From the NCBI GenBank assembly GCA_964412385.1, contig CAYPOV010000199.1, positions 1-8,775 on the forward strand: a stretch of 8,775 bases of DNA, given 5' to 3'. This document shows positions 1 through 7,785 of this stretch, one piece after another. Source of the DNA: JBGSYN01 sp964412385 (GTDB lineage Bacteria; Pseudomonadota; Alphaproteobacteria; Geminicoccales; Geminicoccaceae). The notes under the pieces are model-generated. The model was not told the DNA's origin, searched no databases, and worked only from the letters and a program-made list of their open reading frames with translations. Position 1 is the first letter of the stretch. The number at the start of each line of letters is the position of its first letter. Made by a program: the position numbers and the translations under genes.

Positions 1-1030
<1,030 letters not shown>

Positions 1031-1063
1031 CAGGACCTCTCAATGTCCATTAAAGAAAAGCGG

Positions 1064-1095
1064 GGACAACCAACACTATGGGAATGTTGGTGTCC
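1064..1095 (-). other. Bulged hairpin in the rpoB-rpoC gap
   Basis: In the 79-base gap the transcript can form an 11-pair stem: GGACA with TGTCC (outer, five pairs) and CCAACA with TGTTGG (inner, six pairs), with one unpaired U on the 3' arm and a nine-base loop. It begins 14 bases after the rpoB stop and ends about 22 bases before the rpoC ribosome binding site. A T-rich stretch (CTTTTCTTT) follows only after three further bases, so this does not look like an efficient intrinsic terminator. A processing, stability or weak attenuation role is inference. Confidence 0.55.
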
Positions 1096-1109
1096 GAACG
1101 GAAAGGAAC

Positions 1110-4100
1110 TCACTCGCCTGTGAGTTCCTGTTGCAGCTCGACGTTGAGGCTCAGTGATTGCAGTTCCTTTACCAAAACGTTGAAGCTCTCGGGAATACCC
1201 GCCTCAAACGTATCTTCGCCACGCACGATCGATTCATAGATCTTGGTGCGGCCAGACACATCATCAGACTTCACAGTGAGCATCTCCTGCAACGAATAAG
1301 AAGCACCGTAGGCCTGAAGTGCCCAGCATTCCATTTCTCCGAAACGCTGGCCGCCGAACTGCGCCTTACCGCCGAGCGGTTGCTGCGTGACCAGTGAATA
1401 GGGACCGACGGAACGCGCATGGATCTTGTCGTCAACCAAGTGACCAAGTTTCAACATATAGATGTAGCCCACCGTGACCTTGCGATCGAAGGTCTCACCC
1501 GTGCGGCCATCGACTAAGGTCACCTGACCACTATTGTGACAACCAGCCTGTTCAAGATGTTTCACGATGTCTTCTTCGTGGGCGCCGTCAAACACCGGTG
1601 TCGCAATCGGCACACCGCCGCTTAGACTTTCCGCTATCTCCAAGATTTCTTCGTCATTGCTATCGGTGATTTCCGAGCTGTGGGCATCACCGAGCGTCTC
1701 CAATAGCATTTCTTGGAGACCGGAACGATCGCCGAAGTCCTGCATGCGATGAATGACATCGCGCAGCTGTGAGACGAGATTGGCGCATGCCCAGTCCAAA
1801 TGCGTCTCGAGATTCTGGCCGACGTTCATCCGCGACGGCACACCTAGAGGATTGAGAACGACATCGACCGGCGTCCCATTCTCCAGATGCGGCATGTCCT
1901 CAAGCGGGGCGATCCGGGAGATCACACCCTTGTTGCCATGACGGCCGGCCATCTTGTCACCGGGCTGAAGCTTGCGCTTCACGGCGACGAAAACCTTGAC
2001 CATCTTGAGCACGCCCGGTGGCAGCTCATCTCCACGCTGCAGCTTCTCGACCTTGTTGTCGAAGCGTTCATTGAGTCGCTTCAAGCCGTCGTCGAGTTGC
2101 TTTTTGAGATATTGGACCTCGGTCATCCGATCTGCGTCGTCGACACCGATCTCCCACCAAAGCCGGCGGCTCAGACCGTCCAATAACTCGGATGTAAGCT
2201 CGGTTCCGACGCTGACCTCGTTCGGTCCCGCCGTCGCTCTTTGACCCTCGATGATTTCGCGCAAGCGGCCATAGATGTTGCGCTCGAGAATCTTCCGCTC
2301 GTCATCCCGGTCCTTGGCAAGTCGCGTGATTTCAGACCGTTCGATAGCAATCGCACGCTCATCCTTGTCGATGCCACGGCGATTAAAGACCCGAACCTCG
2401 ACAACCGTCCCGACGACACCCGGCGGCACTTTGAGAGAGGTGTCCCTGACGTCTGCCGCCTTTTCACCGAAGATGGCTCGAAGGAGCTTCTCTTCAGGCG
2501 TCATCGGCGTCTCGCCCTTGGGCGTCACCTTGCCGACGAGAATGTCGCCTGCATGGACCTCGGCACCGATATAGACGATGCCCGCCTCATCCAGATTGCG
2601 CAGACTTTCTTCGCCGACATTGGGAATGTCGCGCGTAACACTTTCCGGACCGAGCTTGGTATCGCGCGCCATCACCTCGAATTCCTCAATGTGGATCGAG
2701 GTAAACACATCGTCGCGCACGATGCGCTCCGAAATCAGGATCGAATCTTCGAAGTTATAGCCGTTCCAGGGCATGAACGCGACGAGCGCGTTGCGCCCGA
2801 GGGCAAGCTCGCCACGATCGGTACTGGGCCCGTCCGCTATGATCTCGCCTTTCTTCACAATCTCGCCGACCTTCACCAACGGGCGCTGATTGATGCAGGT
2901 GTTCTGATTGGAGCGCTGGAATTTCTTCAAGCGATAAATGTCGACCACGCTCTCGGTGCGGTCACCTTCCTCTTCACCGACCCGGATAACGATGCGCGAG
3001 CCGTCCACCTGATCGACAACACCACCACGGCGCGCCGCCACGGCGGCACCGCTGTCACGAGCAACGACACTCTCCATACCTGTGCCAACGAATGGCGCAT
3101 CGGTCTGGATCAGCGGCACGGCTTGACGTTGCATGTTCGAGCCCATGAGTGCGCGGTTGGCGTCGTCATTCTCGAGGAACGGAATGAGGGCCGCCGCCAC
3201 CGAAACCAGCTGTTTCGGCGAAACGTCGATATAGTCGATGTCTTCCGGCCTGGAGAGCGTGAACTCGCCATTGGCCCGGCAGCTTACCAGATCCGCCGTG
3301 AACCGCTTCTCGTCATCGAGATCGGAATTAGCCTGGGCGATCGTGTACCGGCCCTCTTCCATGGCGGAGAGGTAAACGACATCGCCGGAGACTTGTCCGC
3401 GCTCGACCTTGCGGTATGGGCTTTCGATGAAGCCGTAGCGATTGATCCGGGCATAAGTTGCGAGACTGTTGATAAGTCCGATATTGGGCCCTTCAGGCGT
3501 CTCGATCGGACAAATCCGACCATAATGGGTCGGATGAACGTCACGCACCTCGAAGCCAGCACGCTCGCGGGTAAGACCACCCGGCCCCAGTGCCGAAAGA
3601 CGACGCTTGTGCGTGATTTCCGAAAGCGGATTGGTCTGGTCCATAAACTGCGAGAGCTGCGAGCTTCCGAAAAACTCTCGAACCGCAGCGGCAACCGGCT
3701 TGGCATTGATCAAGTCGTGCGGCATGGCTGCATCGATTTCGACAGAGCTCATGCGCTCACGGACAGCGCGCTCCATGCGCAGCAAGCCTACGCGGAATTG
3801 ATTCTCCATCAATTCACCAACCGAGCGGACGCGCCTGTTGCCGAGATGATCGATATCGTCGATCTCGCCTCGTCCGTCCTTGATCTCGACCAAATGCTTG
3901 ACGACAGCGAGAATGTCTTCCGTGCGCAAGACACGCAGCGAATCATCCCCTTCGAGATTGAGGCGCATGCTCATTTTGACACGCCCGACGGGCGACAGAT
4001 CATAGCGCTCATTGTCGAAGAAGAGCCCCGAAAACAGGGCTTCGGCCGTTTCCAATGTCGGCGGCTCGCCCGGGCGCAACACGCGGTAGATATCGAGCAA

Positions 4101-5213
4101 GGCTTCTTCGCGATTGGTGCTGCGATCGAGGATTAGCGTGTTGCGGATATAGGCACCAAGTGTGGCATCCCCTTCGATGTCCAACATCGGCAGGACATTC
4201 ACGCCAGCATCGGCGAGGCGTTCGAGATTTTCGTTGGTGAGTTCCTCGCCCGCTTCAACATGCACAAGACCCGTGCTCTCATCGATGAGATCACGTGCCA
4301 GAAACCGGCCGACCATCTCTTCTGCGGGAATGAAGATAGCCTTCGTACCTTTTTCCTCGATGCGTTTGAGCAAGCGAGGTGTCATCTTGGCGCCCGCCTC
4401 GGCTAGCGCCTCACCGGAATCGGCGTCGATCATGTCGAAGATGAGCTTTTGGCCGCGCATACGTTCCGGGCGAAACGGGATCTTCCAGCCCTCGCCCGCA
4501 CGTTCGTATTCGATCTCTTCATAGAAAGTCGCGAGGATGGCCTCAGGATCGAGACCGAGTGCGAGAAGCAAGGTCGTCACCGGCAGCTTGCGGCGCCGAT
4601 CGATGCGGACATAGACAAGGTCCTTGGCATCAAACTCGAAATCAAGCCAAGAACCGCGGTAAGGAATGATGCGAGCCGAGAAGAGAAACTTACCGGAGCT
4701 GTGTGTCTTGCCTCGGTCGTGATCGAAAAACACACCCGGCGAGCGGTGCATCTGCGAGACGATCACGCGCTCGGTGCCGTTAACGACAAACGTGCCGTTA
4801 TCCGTCATCAACGGCATGTCGCCCATATAGACATCTTGTTCTTTGATGTCGCGAACGCTACGCGCACCGGTTTCTTCGTCGATGTCCCAGACAATCAGAC
4901 GCAAGGTGACGCGAAGTGGTGCAGCGTAAGTGATACCGCGCTGCTGACACTCCTCCACGTCATATTTCGGCTCTTCGAGATCGTAGCGTACGAAATCGAG
5001 CGCGGCGCGCTCACCGAAATCGGTGATCGGGAAAACCGAGCGGAAAACCTCCTCCAAGCCAGCGATCTCGCGTTCGGCATGATGGACATGCATTTGCAAG
5101 AAGTTCTCGTAAGATTGACGCTGAACCTCGATCAGGTTCGGCATTGTCGTGACTTCAGGAATCTTACCGAAGCTCTTACGGATCCGTTTCCGTCCCGAGT
5201 AGGCCTGAGGCAT
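1110..5213 (-). CDS. rpoB: RNA polymerase subunit beta
   Basis: This is the second-largest RNA polymerase subunit, forming one side of the active-centre cleft and the rifampicin pocket. It is full length at 1367 residues; E. coli beta has 1342. The N-terminus carries the conserved GRKRIRKSFGKIPEV and MPNLIEVQRQSY. The rifampicin region at about 517-545 (SSQLSQFMDQTNPLSEITHK) has the sensitive-type residues D525, H535 and S540, matching E. coli 516, 526 and 531. The downstream block MPWNGYNFEDSILISER is at about 814-830. The active-site lysines of GDKMAGRHGNKG are K1087 and K1095. The C-terminus has HLVDDKIHARS, QQPLGGKAQFGGQRFGEM and PESFNVLVKE. The start has an AAAGG ribosome binding site six bases upstream. 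An oddity is Q1300 in place of a usually conserved Glu. Transcription probably arrives from rplL with possible attenuation in the 213-base gap. The gene ends in TGA. Identity is certain. Confidence 0.99.
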   Translation of the reverse strand: MPQAYSGRKRIRKSFGKIPEVTTMPNLIEVQRQSYENFLQMHVHHAEREIAGLEEVFRSVFPITDFGERAALDFVRYDLEEPKYDVEECQQRGITYAAPLRVTLRLIVWDIDEETGARSVRDIKEQDVYMGDMPLMTDNGTFVVNGTERVIVSQMHRSPGVFFDHDRGKTHSSGKFLFSARIIPYRGSWLDFEFDAKDLVYVRIDRRRKLPVTTLLLALGLDPEAILATFYEEIEYERAGEGWKIPFRPERMRGQKLIFDMIDADSGEALAEAGAKMTPRLLKRIEEKGTKAIFIPAEEMVGRFLARDLIDESTGLVHVEAGEELTNENLERLADAGVNVLPMLDIEGDATLGAYIRNTLILDRSTNREEALLDIYRVLRPGEPPTLETAEALFSGLFFDNERYDLSPVGRVKMSMRLNLEGDDSLRVLRTEDILAVVKHLVEIKDGRGEIDDIDHLGNRRVRSVGELMENQFRVGLLRMERAVRERMSSVEIDAAMPHDLINAKPVAAAVREFFGSSQLSQFMDQTNPLSEITHKRRLSALGPGGLTRERAGFEVRDVHPTHYGRICPIETPEGPNIGLINSLATYARINRYGFIESPYRKVERGQVSGDVVYLSAMEEGRYTIAQANSDLDDEKRFTADLVSCRANGEFTLSRPEDIDYIDVSPKQLVSVAAALIPFLENDDANRALMGSNMQRQAVPLIQTDAPFVGTGMESVVARDSGAAVAARRGGVVDQVDGSRIVIRVGEEEGDRTESVVDIYRLKKFQRSNQNTCINQRPLVKVGEIVKKGEIIADGPSTDRGELALGRNALVAFMPWNGYNFEDSILISERIVRDDVFTSIHIEEFEVMARDTKLGPESVTRDIPNVGEESLRNLDEAGIVYIGAEVHAGDILVGKVTPKGETPMTPEEKLLRAIFGEKAADVRDTSLKVPPGVVGTVVEVRVFNRRGIDKDERAIAIERSEITRLAKDRDDERKILERNIYGRLREIIEGQRATAGPNEVSVGTELTSELLDGLSRRLWWEIGVDDADRMTEVQYLKKQLDDGLKRLNERFDNKVEKLQRGDELPPGVLKMVKVFVAVKRKLQPGDKMAGRHGNKGVISRIAPLEDMPHLENGTPVDVVLNPLGVPSRMNVGQNLETHLDWACANLVSQLRDVIHRMQDFGDRSGLQEMLLETLGDAHSSEITDSNDEEILEIAESLSGGVPIATPVFDGAHEEDIVKHLEQAGCHNSGQVTLVDGRTGETFDRKVTVGYIYMLKLGHLVDDKIHARSVGPYSLVTQQPLGGKAQFGGQRFGEMECWALQAYGASYSLQEMLTVKSDDVSGRTKIYESIVRGEDTFEAGIPESFNVLVKELQSLSLNVELQQELTGE

Positions 5214-5426
5214 GACCGACCTTTCAGAATATCGAGCCGCTCAAGCGGCACCACAATTCGTTGGAAGCGAACAACCGTCCCAACACGTCAGTGGCCGAGC
5301 ACGTCTGATGTGCCCGACCGTCGCTCAACGATAATCAGGAGTGTCACCAACAATGGAACCGGAAACGTCAGGCGTGGCGCCTTCCGCTTCCGCTTGTTGG
5401 CGAAGCGGCTCTGGGAGCAAAAGCTG
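5214..5426 (-). other. rplL-rpoB intergenic region (213 bases, no gene)
   Basis: I see no credible reading frame here. Two perfect short hairpins are visible on the transcript strand: 5390-5408, six pairs (CCGCTT/AAGCGG) with a seven-base loop, 18 bases after the rplL stop; and 5236-5249, five pairs (GCCGC/GCGGC) with a four-base loop, about 12 bases before the rpoB ribosome binding site. Neither is followed by a U run. In E. coli the equivalent gap holds a partial terminator and an RNase III site that lower rpoBC expression relative to the ribosomal genes; that this gap does the same is inference. No clear promoter was found; GATTAT near 5330-5335 lacks a matching -35 element. Confidence 0.5.
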
Positions 5427-5825
5427 CTATTTGATCTCCACGGAGGCGCCGGCCCCCTCGAGCTGAGCCTTAAACTTGTCCGCATCTTCTTTGGACACGC
5501 CCTCCTTCACGGGCTTCGGCGCGCCCTCAACCAAATCCTTGGCCTCCTTGAGGCCGAGACCGGTGATCGCGCGCACCTCTTTGATGACGTTGATCTTTTT
5601 CTCGCCGATCGTGGCAAGAATGACGTCGAATTCTGTCTGCTCTTCAGCGGCCTCGGCTTCGGCCCCACCCGCACCGGGTGCTGCACCTGGCATGGCCGCC
5701 ATGGCCACAGGTGCGGCTGCTGCAGCCGAAACACCCCACTTTTCTTCCAGCATTTTGGCGAGCTCCGCCGCCTCGAGCACGGTAAGACTTGAAAGATCGT
5801 CAGCGATCTGTTCGAGATTGGCCAT
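5427..5825 (-). CDS. rplL: 50S ribosomal protein L7/L12
   Basis: This acidic, multi-copy stalk protein binds L10 as dimers through its N-terminal domain and recruits and activates translational GTPases with its C-terminal domain. The product is 132 residues: an N-terminal dimerisation domain (about 1-32, LEQIADDLSSLTVLEAAELA), an Ala/Pro/Gly-rich hinge (about 33-63), and the C-terminal domain with EFDVIL, KINVIKEVR and GLGLKEAKDLVE. The hinge is somewhat long; E. coli L12 has about 120 residues in all. An in-frame ATG two codons earlier (5831) lies only three bases from the AAGGAG site, so the ATG at 5825, nine bases away, is chosen; it also matches the family's usual start. The gene follows rplJ after 51 bases and ends in TAG. 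Identity is certain; the start is very likely. Confidence 0.97.
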   Translation of the reverse strand: MANLEQIADDLSSLTVLEAAELAKMLEEKWGVSAAAAAPVAMAAMPGAAPGAGGAEAEAAEEQTEFDVILATIGEKKINVIKEVRAITGLGLKEAKDLVEGAPKPVKEGVSKEDADKFKAQLEGAGASVEIK

Positions 5826-5834
5826 ATTCATCCA

Positions 5835-5840
5835 CTCCTT
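5835..5840 (-). promoter_or_regulatory. rplL ribosome binding site that decides the start
   Basis: AAGGAG is the strongest Shine-Dalgarno match among the operon's genes, as suits a protein needed in several copies per ribosome. It is nine bases from the ATG at 5825 and only three from the ATG at 5831, which favours the downstream start. Confidence 0.75.
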
Positions 5841-5876
5841 AATAACCTAAGCGCGCGGATCCCCGCACCCACAACA

Positions 5877-6419
5877 TTAACCTTGGCTAGCTTTTGCCCG
5901 AAGCACGCCTGCGAGTTTGGTCGATGGTGCACCAATCACACCAACAACCTTCTGCGCGGGCGCGCTCATGATGCCGACAAGTTGCGACATCGGCGCCACC
6001 AAGACACCTAGCAGCTTGGCGCGCAATTCTTCGATCGGCGGCATATCGGCAAGAGCCTTGACCTGATCGGGCGTCAATATCGTCCCGCTCAGTCCAGCAC
6101 CGACGATCTCCAATTTCTCGTTCTTCTTGGCATAAGCCGTCGTGACCCTGGCTGCCGAAACCGGGTCTCCGGAATACGCAATACCCGTCGGCCCCGAGAA
6201 GAGGTCACCGATCACATCATAGGGCGTCCCGGCAATCGCTTGTTTGACCAAGCGATTTTTGGTCACCCGAAAACGCGCCCCGCCTTCACGCATTTGACCG
6301 CGAAGCTCAGTCGCCTCGGCAACGGTCATGCCCTGAAACCGGGTCACAAAGACAACCCCGGCATCCGTAAAGACGCCACGCAGTTCATCAATAATAGTCG
6401 CTTTCTCGGCCCTTAACAC
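5877..6419 (-). CDS. rplJ: 50S ribosomal protein L10
   Basis: L10 anchors L7/L12 dimers to 23S rRNA at the stalk base and, with L12, represses its own mRNA in studied bacteria. The product is 180 residues from a GTG start, beginning MLRAEKATIIDELRGVF. Family marks include GVVFVTRFQGMTV (21-33), RFRVTKNRLVKQA (49-61) and SGPTGIAYS (75-83). The C-terminal helix (about 127-180) is built of consecutive 11-residue segments with a G-hydrophobic-hydrophobic-x-AP pattern that in this family bind L12 dimers. An upstream in-frame GTG at 6437 would place the GGAGG ribosome binding site (6426-6430) inside the coding region; the GTG at 6419 sits six bases after it and fits the usual family start. The length exceeds the 165 residues of E. 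coli L10. A 237-base structured leader lies upstream. The gene ends in TAA, 51 bases before rplL. Confidence 0.97.
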   Translation of the reverse strand: MLRAEKATIIDELRGVFTDAGVVFVTRFQGMTVAEATELRGQMREGGARFRVTKNRLVKQAIAGTPYDVIGDLFSGPTGIAYSGDPVSAARVTTAYAKKNEKLEIVGAGLSGTILTPDQVKALADMPPIEELRAKLLGVLVAPMSQLVGIMSAPAQKVVGVIGAPSTKLAGVLRAKASQG

Positions 6420-6425
6420 CGGAAG

Positions 6426-6430
6426 CCTCC
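6426..6430 (-). promoter_or_regulatory. rplJ ribosome binding site
   Basis: GGAGG is six bases upstream of the GTG start at 6419. The wider TGGAGG (6426-6431) is complementary to CCTCCA in the leader at 6543-6548, so it could be masked by long-range pairing. Confidence 0.8.
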
Positions 6431-6443
6431 AAAACACGTTAGT

Positions 6444-6478
6444 ACGCGAGCGAACGCATTGCTGCGTTCACTTCGCAT
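6444..6478 (-). other. Long GCAA-capped hairpin upstream of rplJ
   Basis: GTGAACGCA pairs with TGCGTTCGC (nine pairs, one G-U) around a GCAA tetraloop, a stabilising GNRA type. Outside a single bulged A, six more pairs form between ATGCGA and TCGCGT (one G-U). The stem ends 13 bases before the rplJ ribosome binding site and is not followed by a U run, so it is unlikely to be a terminator. It may be a protein-binding, stability or processing element of the rplJ leader. Confidence 0.65.
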
Positions 6479-6656
6479 CATCATCTCGTCACTCAAAAAC
6501 GCTATGACCGGCAACCATCCACCTAAAAGACATGCCGGTAAGTGGAGGTTACCCCACTCTGACTGCGCTGCTCAAAACCTCTGCGAGCGGCGCACCATAG
6601 CCATGTCCGTCGCCAACGCAAGAGCTTTCTCTTTGCCGTCATCGGAATCTGTGACC

Positions 6657-7352
6657 TCAGGAAACCAGACTGGCAATTTCGAGCTTGATACCGGGTCCCA
6701 TGGTTGTCGAGACATGCGCGCGCTTGAGGTATGTCCCCTTCGCACCGGAAGGCTTCGCCCGATTGACGGCATCGACGAGCGCTTTGATGTTCTCGATGAT
6801 CTTCGGCTCGTCAAAACTTGCCTTGCCGACGCCTGCATGGATGATCCCGGTCTTTTCGACGCGAAATTGAACCTGACCTGCTTTGGCAGACCTAACGGCA
6901 TCCTCAACATTGGGAGTGACCGTACCGAGCTTGGGATTGGGCATCAGGCCGCGAGGACCCAAGATCCGCCCTAAGCGCCCGACGACCGGCATCATGTCAG
7001 GCGTTGCGATGACCCGATCAAAATCGATATTGCCCTCTTGGATCTGCGCTGCCAGATCGTCCGCTCCAACAATATCGGCACCAGCCTCCTTGGCCGCCTC
7101 GGCCTTGTCACCCTTGGCAAAAACGGCGACGCGCACGGACTTTCCTGTGCCATGAGGCAGATCGACAGTTCCACGCACCATTTGATCGGCATGGCGGGGG
7201 TCGACCCCAAGGTTGAGCGCCACTTCGATGGTCTCGTCGAACTTGGCCTTGCCCGCTCCTTTGAGAGATTTCACGGCCTCATCGAGCGGATAGACCTTGG
7301 TGCGATCAAGTTTTTCCAACGCCGCATCCATGCGTTTTCCATTGCCAGCCAT
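6657..7352 (-). CDS. rplA: 50S ribosomal protein L1
   Basis: L1 binds 23S rRNA at the mobile L1 stalk near the exit site for deacylated tRNA, and in studied bacteria represses translation of rplK-rplA by binding their mRNA. The product is 231 residues, close to the 234 of E. coli. The signature MPVVGRLGRILGPRGLMPNP is at about 121-140, followed by KLGTVTPNVEDAV. The C-terminal STTMGPG at 215-221 includes T217, the threonine that contacts RNA in the family. The ATG at 7352 lies four bases after the rplK stop, and its GGAG ribosome binding site (7360-7363) is inside the last codons of rplK, so the two are likely translationally coupled. The gene ends in TGA. Identity is certain. Confidence 0.98.
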   Translation of the reverse strand: MAGNGKRMDAALEKLDRTKVYPLDEAVKSLKGAGKAKFDETIEVALNLGVDPRHADQMVRGTVDLPHGTGKSVRVAVFAKGDKAEAAKEAGADIVGADDLAAQIQEGNIDFDRVIATPDMMPVVGRLGRILGPRGLMPNPKLGTVTPNVEDAVRSAKAGQVQFRVEKTGIIHAGVGKASFDEPKIIENIKALVDAVNRAKPSGAKGTYLKRAHVSTTMGPGIKLEIASLVS

Positions 7353-7356
7353 CGCT

Positions 7357-7785
7357 CTACTCCGTCACCTCGAGTCCCATGGAACGTGCCGAGCCCATGA
7401 TCATTTTCGCCGCCTGATCGACATCATGAGCATTGAGATCTTTCATTTTCTGCTCGGCAATCTCGCGGCATTGAGATGCCGTGATGCTGCCGGCGACAGC
7501 TTTGCCGGGAGTTTGGCTGCCTTTCTGCAGATTGGCCGCCTTCTTGATAAAGTAGGTTGCGGGCGGTGTTTTGGTGATGAAGGAAAAGGTGCGATCCTGA
7601 AAGGCTGTGATTACCGTCGGAATGGGCATGCCTGGCTCCATCCCTTGGGTTGCCGCATTAAAGGCCTTGCAGAACTCCATAATGTTGAGCCCTCGCTGAC
7701 CGAGCGCTGGACCGATAGGCGGTGACGGATTGGCTTTGCCTGCCGGCACCTGAAGCTTAATGTAGCCTGCGATTTTTTTTGCCAT
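7357..7785 (-). CDS. rplK: 50S ribosomal protein L11
   Basis: L11 binds the GTPase-associated region of 23S rRNA at the base of the L7/L12 stalk; it is the thiostrepton-site protein and is needed for RelA sensing of uncharged tRNA. The product is 142 residues, the same as in E. coli. The N-terminal domain has IKLQVPAGKANPSPPIGPAL (9-28) with the conserved prolines P20, P22, P23 and P26, followed by GQRGLNIMEFCKAFN. The RNA-binding C-terminal domain includes TPPATYFIKKAA (about 73-84) and MGSARSMGLEV near the end. The ATG at 7785 has an AGGGA ribosome binding site eight to nine bases upstream. A run of eight A spans codons 2-5. The gene follows nusG after 81 bases with two hairpins in between and ends in TAG, four bases before rplA. 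Confidence 0.98.
   Translation of the reverse strand: MAKKIAGYIKLQVPAGKANPSPPIGPALGQRGLNIMEFCKAFNAATQGMEPGMPIPTVITAFQDRTFSFITKTPPATYFIKKAANLQKGSQTPGKAVAGSITASQCREIAEQKMKDLNAHDVDQAAKMIMGSARSMGLEVTE

Larger units (their letters stand above)
6420..6656 (-). promoter_or_regulatory. rplJ leader, probable L10-L12 autoregulatory region
   Basis: This 237-base gap holds no recognisable protein gene, but its transcript has strong pairing potential. Candidates are a seven-pair stem ACCGGCA/TGCCGGT (6507-6539), the five-pair AGTGG/CCACT (6541-6558), the five-pair GGTAA/TTACC with CCTCCAC in its loop (6537-6553), a nine-pair alternative AACCTCCAC with GTGGATGGTT (6513-6550), and a long hairpin at 6444-6478. 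Several of these exclude one another. In E. coli and relatives the L10-L12 complex binds the rplJ leader and blocks its translation; the position and structure here suit that role. Assigning the binding site itself is inference. A weak promoter-like pair at 6594-6621 is not convincing. Confidence 0.6.

Noticed and set aside
2241..4136. 631-codon open frame on the plus strand, antisense to rpoB
   Set aside because: It is exactly codon-aligned with rpoB, so it only needs rpoB to avoid TTA, CTA and TCA codons. Its product is not recognisable and it has no upstream signals; rpoB on the other strand is certain.
5281..5370. Three GACGT-like copies in the rplL-rpoB gap as possible operator repeats
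   Set aside because: Five- to six-base matches with irregular spacing are expected by chance in this composition.
4449..5792. 447-codon plus-strand frame crossing rpoB, the gap and rplL
   Set aside because: Again codon-aligned antisense to both genes; the gap is open in this frame by chance. The product resembles no family I know.
5826..5831. Upstream ATG (5831) as the rplL start
   Set aside because: Only three bases separate it from AAGGAG; the ATG at 5825 has normal spacing and the usual family N-terminus.
6420..6437. Upstream GTG (6437) as the rplJ start
   Set aside because: It would put the GGAGG ribosome binding site inside the coding sequence and add six residues absent from the usual family start.
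6594..6621. TTGCGT - 16 bases - TATGGT as an internal rplJ promoter
   Set aside because: Only three of six and four of six consensus matches with a short spacer; too weak to list as a feature.
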